Of a stretch of DNA of 64,000 bases, positions 51,651 through 63,407 are shown piece by piece. The first letter of the stretch is position 1, and the number at the start of each line of letters is the position of its first letter. Source of the stretch: Papaver somniferum (taxonomy: Eukaryota > Streptophyta > Magnoliopsida > Ranunculales > Papaveraceae); NCBI RefSeq assembly GCF_003573695.1, contig NC_039363.1:167230747-167294746 (forward strand). Direction: 5' to 3'. Position numbers and translations under genes: made by a program. Below the pieces are notes generated by a model. That model saw only the letters and a program-made list of their open reading frames with translations. It did no database searches and was not told the DNA's origin.

Positions 51651-52117
51651 GGGTGAATAGTTGGTTTAAACCAGCATCACTTGCGGAGTATCAAATTACT
51701 GGGAAGGGTACCAAAACTTATATAAAACGGAAGACTTTCTACTTCGTCTTCTAAGGATTTTGGTACATTAGCCCCCAGTAAACTAGTACCCATCAGCAGA
51801 TTTAAAACTTCAAATCAATAGGAAGCTGAGGTTTTATTATTTATATGAATTTCGGTACACTTCTAGTAAATTTGGGTATTCAGGTATGTCTGGATGCGGT
51901 AGTTATCATCATTCATCAGCCAAAATGAAGGAAAGTGATTTTAGTGATGGAAGGAAAGTCCTCGATTAATTGAAAGGGATCCAAAAAATCAAAAACATGA
52001 ACTCAAGTCTTTATCACATTCCTTCCTCTTGTAAACTTAGCAAGAAAATAAGCAACAATTATGAGCAAGGAATATTAGATAAATATAAACGAATACCAAA
52101 GCCTAAACTTTATAGAC
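51651..52117. other. Spacer between F-box pseudogene and PGK
   Basis: No gene. The PGK 3' UTR lies at its right edge. Confidence 0.5.
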
Positions 52118-54845
52118 TTAAACTGTTACAGGTACGGCTTCATCAAGGGCAAGAACACCGGGAAGAGCTTTTCCTTCCAGCAGTTCCAGACTGGCACCAC
52201 CACCTGTAGATATGTGGCTCATCACATCTGCAACTCCAACTTTCTCTACTGCTGCTACTGAATCTCCACCTCCAATGATTGTTGTCACTCCTTTCCCGCT
52301 GAGTTCTGCCAACTTGTTTGCGATTGCCTGCAAAGGGTTGGGAGAGTTGTACAGTGTGTCAAACAACAATCATCCATTGACCCCTACCCCTCGGTAAACA
52401 AAAGATACCCACACACGACTATCCAAATGAAAATGATGGTATATGGACCATATCTGATGACATGAAGTGCCAGACGCCAAGTCCCTAACTAATGTGGGAC
52501 TTAAGTTTTTCGTATTCAGGCCACATTAACTGACATGACCAGGCATCCAAAATCAGCCCCCATTACTTGCCATATCAAGTGCTCCATAATGTGTGACCTA
52601 AGTCTTTATGTGCTCTATAATACTATTTACCATATCAAAGAACATATTAAACATCTATATACATGTGAATGCATTTCTTTATTTCCAAGAGTTTATGCAT
52701 CAAAGATTCGAAGCACATATATCACTAGCAAGTAATGCCAATATGGCCATAATAAGTTGGCTCGAACACAGTGCCGATGTATACACAAACAGATGCTCAA
52801 ATTACGCATGGAAAGAAGAGGAGAAAACTGTATACCTCTGTTCCAGCAGCGAACTTCTCCATTTCAAAAACTCCCATAGGTCCATTCCAGATAACAGTCT
52901 TGGTGGTGTCCAAGGCATCATTGAATGTCTTGATAGAATCTGGACCGATATCCAATCCCATCCAACCATCTGGGATCTCAGATGCGGGTACAATCTGGAC
53001 AATATGACGAAGTTTTATTTACTTGCTCAAGTTACCAACGAGAAAGCTTTTTGAAGGCCTGATTTCTATCGTCTTACTAATGGAAATGGCTTTCGCATTG
53101 ACTGAAGTATTCAGGTCTGTTTCGGAACTGTTGTAAACAAAGTGTAGCATAAATTCAAAGGTTAAGGAGACAAACCTTGCTGTTTGCATCAGCAGCAAAT
53201 TTATCTGCAATAACTACGTCACTGGGTAACAAAAGTGACACACCCTTTGCCTTGGCCTTCTCAAGGAGGGAGGTTGCAAGTTCAAGCTTGTCTTCCTCCA
53301 CAAGAGAAGAACCTACTGATAGCCCCTGTGCCTTGTAGAATGTGAAGATCATACCTCCACCCAAGAGTAGGATATCACACTTTTCTAGCAAGGACTCGAT
53401 CACACCAATCTTAGATGACACCTTAGAACCTCCAACAATGGCAGCAAATGGCCTCTTTGGGGCTGAAACTGCCCCAACAAGATAGTCCAGTTCCTAAAAA
53501 AATTGATATGTAATCAGAACAGGATCATTGGAAAATAACACACTATTGACTTGGAGTCCTCCATGAAATCCCGACATGTCCAGTGTATGACTGGGATCCA
53601 TCCTTTTAGCTAGTTAGTGACTTTCTGCCAGGTAGTTCACATTTTTTCAGTGGTTACAGCAATAAGGTAGAAACTAAGATACATTCCTATCAACTGTTCC
53701 AATTTATGTGGATCGAGGAAGGGACATTTACACTGAACTACAAAAAAGTGTCACAATAAAATCATGACAGCATCCATTTATGACTGAATCTAATGCAACT
53801 AGGACATTTCATGTAATATACTCCAAGGACTTAGAACCCTCACCTTCTGCAAGAGGAAACCAGCAACAGATGGCTTTAAGTATTTGGTAACTCCCTCAGT
53901 TGAAGCATGAGCTCTGTGTGCTGTTCCAAAGGCATCGTTAACATACAGGTCTGCAAGGGAAGCAAGTTTCTTTGCGAATTCTGGTTCGTTCTTCTCTTCC
54001 TCTTTGTAGAATCTAACATTTTCAAGAAGGAGAACACCACCTTCTGGAAGTGCAGCAACCAATTTCTCAACGTCAGGGCCAATACAATCATCAGCCTTCT
54101 CAACCTACTCAAACGAAAATAGACCCCAATCAGCTATCCATTCACACAATCAATTGAATTCATCAAATCAAAATAACAATACCATAAAGTTTGAGAAAAG
54201 GACCCTACTGTGATGCCAAGAAGCTCAGAGAGCCTAGGGACAAGAGGGGCCAAGCTGAATTTTGGAGTAACACCCTTTGGTCTTCCCTGAAAATCAAATT
54301 AAGATAATTAAGAGATACACAAGGAATTCATGAAATCAATCCAACCTAAAGTAAATAGTACTAGTAGTATTGAAATGAGAAGTTTACAATTGATCACTCA
54401 CCAAATGACTGGTAAGAATGACTTTAGCACCATTAGCCATCAAATGTTTGATAGTTGGAATAGCAGCACGGATTCTAGTATCATCAGTAATGTTCTGATT
54501 GTCATCCAATGGGACATTCAAATCAGCCCTAACAAAAACCCTCTTACCTTTCAATTCAGATGCACTCAAATCCCCAACACTTTTCTTAGCCATTGAAACA
54601 ACACCTCTCACTCCTTTACCATTAACAGCTCCAATTTGTGAAGAAACGTGTGATGAAAGACGAGGATCTACTGCAACACCAGAAAACCCAAGACTTTTTG
54701 GGTTTCTAACTTGTAATCCGATGTTTCTTAATCGAGATGCTGCTGCAACTTGTAATGATGATGATACACGGTTGTTACGAGTAGATGAAGATGAAGCTGT
54801 TGTTCTGAGTAGAGATAGAGCGGTGTGTGAAGCTGTTGAAGCCAT
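52118..54845 (-). CDS. PGK: Phosphoglycerate kinase, chloroplastic (6 exons, complete)
   Basis: Uses ATP to phosphorylate 3-phosphoglycerate to 1,3-bisphosphoglycerate in the Calvin cycle. Exons (minus): 54845-54402, 54286-54209, 54104-53844, 53493-53176, 52994-52836, 52327-52118. GT-AG introns and phases give 489 residues. The first ~84 residues, Ser/Arg-rich and acid-poor, are a plastid transit peptide; mature sequence begins near AKKSVGDL. Hallmarks: [14 protein letters not shown] (about 102-115), TSHLGRPKG spanning exons 1/2, [76 protein letters not shown], and the nucleotide-binding [13 protein letters not shown] and [14 protein letters not shown]. Length fits plant plastid PGK (about 480). 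No lesion is seen. Confidence 0.97.
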
Positions 54846-55002
54846 TGTTTTGTGTTTTTCTATATTCTAGAGAGAAAAATTGGTGGATGATCAAAGAGAG
54901 TGAGTGAGAGATAGAGAAGAAGAGATTAAATTGATGAATGATGGAAGGTGGATATTGTATGTTTGTGGATGTGGTGATTTGATTTATTGAGCTGTGGATT
55001 TT

Positions 55003-55008
55003 CTTATC
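55003..55008 (-). promoter_or_regulatory. Possible I-box in the PGK promoter
   Basis: GATAAG on the minus strand, about 160 bp upstream of the PGK ATG. I-boxes occur in many light-regulated plastid-protein genes; a 6-base match is weak evidence by itself. Confidence 0.3.
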
Positions 55009-55369
55009 GTTGGAGTGAGGTTGAAATTATCGATGTTTCCATTGTGTGCATTTCTTTTCTTTTTTCCTGTACGGTGACAATGGAGTTGGGTATCTCGTGA
55101 AAAATAGTCAAACTCGGGAGACTTGTGGAGCGAGGGCCAAGATTCAGTGACTCACTCCTTCCCAGTCGACTGAGAAAAAAAAGAAAAGCGACCGTGCTTT
55201 CCTTTTTATTTTATTATTTTTTTATCAGTAAAGAAGAATTAGTTGCCAGCGTTTCGATTCTTTGATCAGTAAAGAAGAATTTGGTACTGGCGAGTTTCGA
55301 ACTTAGGTCATTGATTTCATCGCTCAATGTCTTATTATAGTGTCCGAATTATTTATTTTTTAACAAAGA

Positions 55370-56700
55370 AAGGACAAATTTTATAAAAGTAACAGTCATC
55401 AGAGAAGTGACAAGAAACAAAATTACATGGATGAGAGAGACTGCATCCCAATTACAGATAAGAGTTGACAAATTGAACCCTGAAAAAATATCAGTATTCA
55501 TTGTCTAATTGAATAACAAAGACTTAACCTCAATAACAATCTGCTTCAAGTTTCTAGAAACATTTTTATATAATCTGTTGTTTCTCTCTAACCAAATACA
55601 CCACCAGATTGCAAAGGGCAAGTAACCCCAAAGTCTTTTAAGTCTATTCTTGCTTTTTTTATTCTTCCATTCCCAAAGAGTTCTTATAACATCACTTGAG
55701 AAAGACCGACTGACCCCAAAACTACTCAAAAATTAAGACCACAGCTCAAAAGTTAAACTGCAATGGAGGAAAAGGTGAGCATTTGTCTCAATATGTTGAT
55801 TGCAGAGGAGGCAAATATCATTATGTACAAGACCTGCCCTGAATAAAACATCTAAGGTTGGAGCTCCATTCAGACATAAAGTCCAAACCAAAAAAGATAC
55901 CTTTAGAGGAACTTTTGGGTTCCAAAGATGCTTATCAGAGAATGAAATAAAACCATATGTTTCCAGTGCTACATAAGAATTAGCCACTGAAAAATCTTTC
56001 CTATTATCATAATCCCAAACTCTTCTATCCACAGGCACATCAGAAGCAATAATATTACCGGGGTCACCAATCACCTGCAACAAGTTAACCACCTCTTGAA
56101 TTTCATTCTCATTTGGAGGTCTAGAAAAATGTAGATCCCAAGCACCATCTGCAGACACCATATCTTTCACAACTACTCCCTTATTTCTTGAAAGCTTGTA
56201 TAAACTTGGAAAAGAAACCTGCAAAGAATGATCCCCTATCCATTTGTCTTCCCAAAAATAAATGCTAGCACCATCACCTAAAACTAGTGTAGTACCAGAC
56301 TGAACAAAATTCTTAGTGTTCAAAATACCAGTCTACAAACTATAACACACTGATTTGTTGGTATGATTTGGAAAGAGATCTTCAGTGACACCTCCAAAAT
56401 TTTGATTCACAATTCTTCTCCAAAGATCATGTTTCTCATTGCAATATCTCCAAATCCATTTGGCATGTAATGTTTTATTCATCAACTGCAATTTCTTGAT
56501 TCCAACACCACCCATGCATTTAGGAAGATTAACTTTAGACCAATTAACCCAACTCTTCTTTTTTCTTGAATCATAAGAGCCCCACAAGAAAATTCCTCAT
56601 AATTTTCTCCATTTTCTTAGCAATACTCACATGCATCTGAAATAAGACAGACAGTAAACAGGAAGGCTAGCCAAAATCCGAATTACATTATTATCCTTAT
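55370..56700 (-). pseudogene. LINE (L1-type) reverse transcriptase 3' end with zf-RVT domain
   Basis: From 56700 down: a piece like FQMHVSIAKKMEKIMRNF, then WGSYDSRKKKSWVNWSKVNLPKCMGGVGIKKL and HAKWIWRYCNEKHDLWRRIV (56587-56333). Then, after a stop, 56323-55733 with FWEDKWIGDHSL, WNPKVPLKVSFLVWTLCLN and a zf-RVT pattern (CLLCNQHIETNAHLFLHC), and 55729-55505 with WWCIWLERNNRLYKN. This is the C-terminal third of a plant L1-type ORF2. A stop near 56333 and one at 55735 break it. An A-rich 3' end (AAAAAATAAATAA on the minus strand) lies near 55350-55360. It is 5' truncated, as usual for LINEs. Confidence 0.85.
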
Positions 56701-57880
56701 AACCGGTTTGGAAAGAACTGCGCGTTTCTAAATATATTAGTATTAACGTTGTATGCTTCTCTAGTTAGCAGATGAGATTGATTATTTATTTCTCTTGGGA
56801 CATCCGGACATGATTACATTCCTGAGAGGCAACATGGGAAAAAAAAACTAAACTACCACCAACAACAAAGCTTGTTGGATGTTTGAGTGCTAGGTGGTAT
56901 TCCCGTTAGGAGAAGCTACCACATTGTTATTATATCCCTCCAACTGGAGATGTGTGATACTCATTCTTTTAGCCAGATAATAGCGTGCAATGTCTCTAGT
57001 GTGCTCCTGCATGGTCCTCGTGTAGTGAAGTTGATGGGATGCTTGGCGTTGATGCATATTTACCTTCAAAAGAACTTAGAGTTAGTACGAAACCACGTTT
57101 GTTACGGTTATCTCTAAAACTTGCACAAAAGTTGATTAGTAACAAAAGGAGCCACAGATGGACTCCATCTTAATATTTCAATTAGTTCTCACATACCTAG
57201 CATGACTATTAGCAACATGATTAGAACAATTTTTTCTCCCAATCTGTGATTTACTTCTGAATCCGGCTTGTAAAGTTGCAAATTGTTGAAAGAATGTTGT
57301 TAACACCAAAAAATACATACTTTTTCGAAAATACCACATCCCAGTCCCTGCAAATGGGACATGTTTCATTCGAACTAGGTAACACAACAAAATATTTATA
57401 AAACCAGTCATCAATATTATTTTGAAATCTGTTAAAGAAAATCAGAGTGAAACAATCCGGCGAGTCTAATTAGCATAGAAATAGTTCATAAACAAATGTT
57501 GGATATATTATTCATGGTTACTACAAAAAGGACAAACGCAAGTCACATTGGTTAGAAATTAATTAATTTCCCCCATAATAGGAGACAACTTGAAATACAT
57601 TTTCATGGGAAGAGAAGAATCTTGTAACTTGGTTTACCGAAACTAATTCTAGTGAAACTGATTATTAGGGATATAACTCAAGTCAATTCTACTACTTAAA
57701 AAGAACATGAAACTGATTATTAGGGATATAACTCAAGTCAATTCTACTATTTAAAAAGAAAATATAAGTAGATTTTACACTAAAAGAAGCATTGCTTGTT
57801 TGAGCCCATCTAATTGTATGTGTTCCATTAAAAAGAATTCTAGTTTGAGTTATCTGATCAAAAGTTTATCGTCAAAAAGA
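56701..57880. other. Degenerate repeat debris with a 55-bp tandem duplication
   Basis: No supported gene. A 55-bp unit (starting GAAACTGATTATTAGGG) occurs twice in tandem at 57654-57708 and 57709-57763. The minus strand at 57414-57050 has weak LINE-like fragments that I cannot assign with confidence. Confidence 0.5.
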
Positions 57881-57889
57881 GCTCTATAA

Positions 57890-58270
57890 AAATCTTTACT
57901 TTCCAAGATTTGGTATCAAAATCTATAAGATCACTCACGTCTCGAATACCCATGGAATAAATCCAAGAGTCAACAGTTTTATCAAGTTTAGGTACCCATT
58001 CATGTTTCCAGACACTTATACTAGTTTTATCACCTATCTCTCAACAATAATTTCTCTTAACAATCTATAAATCTTCTCTAATAATACCTTTCTATACCAA
58101 TGAGCCATGAGTAGGTAAATCATTACTTAAAGGATCAAGATTCACAAAGTATTTATGTTTAAGAATATTGGCCATGGGGCATTAGGTTGATCAATCATCC
58201 TCCAAGCTAGTCCATCTAACTAAGATGCATTAAAAATGTCAAACTTCTTAAAACATAATCATACCATCAA
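57890..58270 (-). pseudogene. Second LINE ORF2 fragment, heavily decayed
   Basis: The minus strand reads LDGLAWRMIDQPNAPWP near 58225-58170, matching the plant LINE block LAWRLL-x-x-P-x-x-LW, and SVWKHEWVPKLDKTVDSW near 58030-57965, matching the INIWxDPWVP block. Several stops and frame changes lie between. Confidence 0.6.
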
Positions 58271-58735
58271 TTTTCTTTTGGTATACCATTTTATGGAAAA
58301 GTAACAAACTCTCAATTTCCCAAAATTTTCTTGTTTTTTTCTCTTCTTGAAGGTGTGTTTTCTTCTGGAGGCTGAAGATCTACCGTTGACGGTCTGTTAT
58401 TATTAAGTACATATATCTGATTTTCTATATGTAGTCCATATGAAGACTTTTTATATGCTTCGAATAAAAAAAATAAAGATCTTATATTTTTATTTTTTTC
58501 TTAAAGGAAAGATAGATCATAGGAAAACTGAACAAAAAGTCGGCGCTTCCAAAGTTTGAGGATTTTGGTTTTTACTTCCTACCAAAGCTATATTCCGAAA
58601 GTTTGGGTGGTTACTAACAAATGACCTTTTTAAACCTTTTCAAATATATCTTGTAGTCATTCTTTCAAGATACTAATTCTCAAGAATAACTCTTTTAGGT
58701 TTTATACAAATTTGTTAGGCTTAAACTGTCTAGGT
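58271..58735. other. Spacer, nothing supported
   Basis: AT-rich, with no gene or repeat that I can define. Confidence 0.4.
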
Positions 58736-59045
58736 TATCCTAACATATTTATTGTGATATTTCAATTATAAAGATAAAACAGTATATTGCGGAAAAGAAA
58801 TAACACAATATACCAGAACTTTTTTTAACAAGGAAAACTGCAAAGCATAAAAACCGGGGGGATCTAGTCCAGAACTCGAGCACCACGCTGTATTAAGCCG
58901 CTAAAAATATAACTTATTATCAGACGTCGGACTGGAATGTAATTGAGGCATTATCGACCCTACAAGAAATTCAGTTCCAATCGCTCTCCTTTACGTATTT
59001 TGGATCTCGCAATACCCTATGCAACACGAATCCCCTAGATGACGT
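58736..59045 (-). repeat. Diverged LTR fragment of the copia-like family
   Basis: Blocks AATTATAAAGATAAAAC, GCGGAAAAGAAATAACAC, AACAAGGAAAACTGCA, GATCTAGTCCAGAA and TGTATTAAGCCGCT occur in the same order as in the LTRs of elements A and B, but with much more divergence. This is an old relative. Confidence 0.65.
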
Positions 59046-60900
59046 CTTTTATAGGCCTAGGAGTTACATAGTCCTCATGTGGTCTAGGGTTTAAAATCCT
59101 TTCGGGATCTTGTTTTGATCTAGAAGCTTAAAATCGTGCCAAACACTCTAGTTACGGTTGGGTTCAACCCAGCCGTAACTATGACAATAAAATCTTATTA
59201 ACATACCCAGAGTTACGGTTGGATCCATGTATCTTGTTCCTGGCCGTAATTATTCTTGCACACTTATTGTTCTTAGACATTTCGGCCGTAACTTCTTCAT
59301 CCTATTTGACCTCATTCTTTTTCGGTTATATTTGTATCATCGTCTTCTACAAGTTGGTAGTGCCAAATCTTCATATCTATTCACTTTAGTTTACAATTAG
59401 GCTGGACCTAGGCGTAACTCCTTATGCAAATTGTAGTGGAAATTAATCTCTTTTACGGTTAGGTTTGGTGATGTTTTTCCCAACCGTAAATTTTCCTGAA
59501 ACTTGTATCCAAGTGTTGTCTTTGCAGCTTCCAACTTCTTATTTTCATGCCGGAAAGAACTCCTTTCCTCTTCTTAGCTCCTTTTAACTCCATTTCCGTT
59601 GAATTCATATGAATCACCTAAAGAAACAAATAAAATACAAAATAATAGTATTATAAGGATAATATGCAAGAATCATAACAACTATTAGTATGGATTTGAC
59701 ACCCTAAACATGTAAATTAAGCACCTATCAATTTCCGCCACACTTAGCTTTTACTAGTCCTCGAGCAAACTGCCTAACCTAAAATACTACTACAATATTT
59801 CGTCAAGGATACAATTGCACTTAGCAAATGCAACAAGCCTTTAAACCCCTAGGTGTACCTAGTGGATGAGTTATAGTCTCGTGAGGGATTACAAGAGGTA
59901 TACCCACAAAACCTGCTCCAACTTCAAAGCGTTCCAAAGTCCCAAGCATCCACGGAGCTAAAATGACATAACTATTCTCAATCTAATGTCAAGAAGTCAG
60001 AAGTACAAGAGAAAATTTGAATATAAAATGTGATTAATCGAAGAAAGTGTGACCAACCTATTCTCTATGAAAGAATTCAAGTTAGAGAGCGACCAATAAG
60101 CATTTCACCTTAACTTATGCCTCACCAAAAAGGTTTTCTAATAACTGCACTCAATAAGATGGTTTTCATGCGTCTCACATATGTGCAGATAGGAATGAAG
60201 AGAGAAATCCTATATACATTGGATGGTGGGAAGGAAACCTTCCAAAATAATTTCTGGAGACCCCAAAAGATTGTAGGAAATAAAAATCTTTTTATGATGA
60301 TCTCTAAGAAAGGAAATCAACCGCTATTATAAGGATGGGTGTAATCACTCACCTTCACATTCGATCGGCAGTAATGATAACACCACTCTCGAAACATCCA
60401 ATAGAAACGTCTTCGGATCGTCGTCTCCATCTTCTTGGTCTTCGGCTTCAACTACTGATGATAAACTCTTGAACTTCATAGAACTTTGAAAATTTTTACT
60501 CTTTCTCTTCAATATCCTTGTTGCTTGAAACTTCTTTATATATTTTTCTTCCCCACGACTTAATTGACGAAATAACAACCCAAATGCAAATCTTTTTGTA
60601 CTTTTTTTTTGTATTTTTTTCTTCTGATTATAAGATTGCAACTACAAAAAATGAAATAAAATTAACATGGCCATGAGAGAATGACTTTACCACTTGATTC
60701 TTCACAATTTGTATCGTGTTCGTATCATAAACTTCAATATCTCTCATCTTTTGATTTTCTTCCCTCTTGTACATAAGTCTTCAACATTTATATAAAAATC
60801 TGCTTATTGTATGTTGCCTTAGTTGAATAAGAAATTTTACTTTCCTTGTATTATTGTTTATAAACCTTAAACGTCTTCAACTTTTTTCATATTTTGATGT
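59046..60900. other. Repeat-derived spacer with TTACGGTTGG inverted pairs
   Basis: No supported gene. 59150-59490 carries GTTACGGTTGGGTT ... CAGCCGTAAC, GTTACGGTTGGATC ... GGCCGTAAT and TTACGGTTAGG ... CCCAACCGTAA pairs, the same arm motif as in the TIR element at 26784-28068. The 98-residue basic minus-strand frame at 60345-60641 has no recognisable family. Confidence 0.5.
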
Positions 60901-63343
60901 TGTTAGAGCACTGCTCGGTCAAACTTGCATGCGTTGCTATCTCAAGCATGTTTGTCAATGTTAGTGATCAAAACTATAAGTCTTGATTTCTAGCCTATTT
61001 ATAGATGTCTCGGACTAGGACATAGATAGTGTAGTTGAGCTTAGATTTCACAGAGTTCATCATTTGAAGACGAAGAACTACTAAGGGGAGCTTGTGGATC
61101 TTCTTCGACAAAAGGTATGTGGAGACTTGAACTCATCTATCACTTGGAAAGCCTATTTCTACTATCTCCTATATTGAGACATAAGTCGTGTTAAGATATA
61201 ATTTTCTCTATACACATTTGAGATTTCGAGCTGAGTATATCTCGCTTACATATTTCTCGAAATATGTGTTGGTAAGCTTTTACTTCGACCAGGTTCATCT
61301 TATATCATGAGAAAATTGCCGAGTAATATCTTACATGGTTTGTGTGATACAATCATTTGATGTAGGCTTGGAAGATTTCGATAATGAATATTTCAATATC
61401 TTGAAAATTGCTTTGATGCTAATAGTGTGTGAAAACGGCTATTGTCATTATAGAAGAATGTTTCAATGATTGAAATAAAGAGTTGAGAATGTAACAGTGT
61501 TTGGGTATAAGCATATATAGTGTGTTCTCACATTAGTGTATAAATCCACAAACCGGGAACCAAGTGTATGCATATGTGTGTATACCAAATTGGTGAAGGA
61601 GACAAGATAAGTATGCGTACCCGTACGCATACTGGCAGAAGTTTTCGAAACGAAAATATCTGTTGAGTTTGGGAATTACAAAACTTCCGTTGAGTTTGGG
61701 AACTAAACAAACTCAAATCCGGTTGCTTAAGTACGCATACTTAAGCTGGTTACTTTGTCAAATCGGTCAGTTCATGGACTTAAACATTTAAATCATAAGG
61801 AATGCAATCTTTGCAAACCGTGGTTATAATGTTTATGATTGATTCAAGTGAATAACAACGATTTTATTTTAATTGTGTTTTCTATAAAAATTGAACAACT
61901 CTTTAACTAGTTTCATTTGAGTCATTTGAACTAGTTATGGTTGAGATGAATAAGGTTGATATGAGAGTAGTCATATGACTAACCTTGGTTAACTATTTGT
62001 GAACCAACATGGTGTACACGTTTAGGTACGGTTACATAAACCTAAATGAGGGTACATTTCATTTGTGTGTAACAAGCTAAGTTCGATGTAACGGCTGAAA
62101 GATATTAGCTTGGTTGAATCAGGTTTTTCATCTAACGGTGATTATTGAATGCTTTGTTACCAAGGTAACTTGGATTGCAAACCCTAATTTGAAAACTATA
62201 TAAAGGAGAACTCTAGCAACAAGGAAACCTAATCCCCACACGTCCTGTGTGTTACTAGTTGCATAACTAGAGTCGATTCTCCTTTAACCTTAGGTTTCTT
62301 CTCGAGACCCTGTAGGTTAACGACTTGAAGACTTCATTAGGATTGTGAAGCCAAACCCAACTATTATCTTTGTAGTTGCGTGATATGATCTTGTTGTTTC
62401 GATTGTGTTGTGTACAATTGAAATAATTGGCTCGAGATTTTATATCTCCTATAGGCAAGATAGAAAAGTAATCACAAACACCTTCGTCTCATCGTTTGTG
62501 ATTCCATAATAACTTGTTTCGCTAGTCGATTAAGTTTATTGTGAGCTGATTGATAATACTAGGCTGTTCTTCGGGAATATAAGTCCGTTTTATTAATTGG
62601 TTCATGTTCACCTTGATTTATCAAAAGACGGAACAAAAACTCTTGGGTATTTCTGTGGGAGACAGATTTATTCAATCTTATAGACTTTTCTGTGTGAGAC
62701 ATATGTGTCTATCAAGTATTCGACTTTGGGTCGTTGCAACTCTTGGTTGTGGGTGAGATCAACTAAGGGAATCAAGTGTGTAGTATCCTGCTGGGATCAG
62801 AGACGTAAGGAGCGCAACTGTATCTTGAATCAGTGTGAGATTGATTAAGGTTCAACTACAGTCCAATCCGAAGTTAATTGGTATTAGGCTAGTGTCTGTA
62901 GCGGCTTCATACAGTGTGGTGTTCAATCTGGACTAGGTCCCGGGGTTTTTCTGCATTTGCGGTTTCCTCGTTAACAAAATTCTGGTGTCTGTGTTATTTA
63001 TTTTCCGCATTATATTTTGTTATATAATTGAAATATCACATGTTGTGCGTTAAAATCAATCAATTAGAATATCCAACCTCGGGTCGTTGATTTACATTGA
63101 TTGACACTTGAACATTGGTCTTTGGTACCGTTCAAGTTACTCCTTTTGTTCAATCGGGCTCGCATATTTCTATTTGCCGATTACAGATTGAATTAAGAGT
63201 TAGAGATATTAAACTCTTTGATATACTTTACTCTAGATTGAGTCTGACTGTCTAGTTGATTCTCTAGAAAGTATATTGGAGTAAGTCCTCTCAGATTGCC
63301 AAACGAATTGTTGGGTGTGGTTGTTAGAACCCCTGCATTTTCA
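60901..63343 (+). repeat. 5' LTR of element D (complete, 2443 bp)
   Basis: Starts TGTTAGAGCACTGCTC and ends ATTTTCA, two bases before a primer binding site. The TATA region is near 62193. It contains a perfect palindrome at about 61611-61634 (AGTATGCGTAC, CC centre, GTACGCATACT). The rest of the element continues past the window. Confidence 0.9.
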
Positions 63344-63345
63344 AT

Positions 63346-63357
63346 TGGTACCAGAGC
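63346..63357 (+). other. Primer binding site of element D
   Basis: TGGTACCAGAGC, one base different from TGGTATCAGAGC, and different from the variant in element 1. Confidence 0.8.
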
Positions 63358-63407
63358 AGGCAAACACGTTAAAGACCTTATAAGTCTGTGTTTGTAGCGA
63401 TCTGAGG

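Noticed and set aside
52608..53054. A plus-strand ORF of 148 residues over PGK exon 5
   Set aside because: It is a shadow of the minus-strand PGK gene; no independent support.
60345..60641. A basic 98-residue ORF on the minus strand
   Set aside because: Lys/Ser-rich, no family resemblance, no promoter or neighbouring exon; kept out as a gene.
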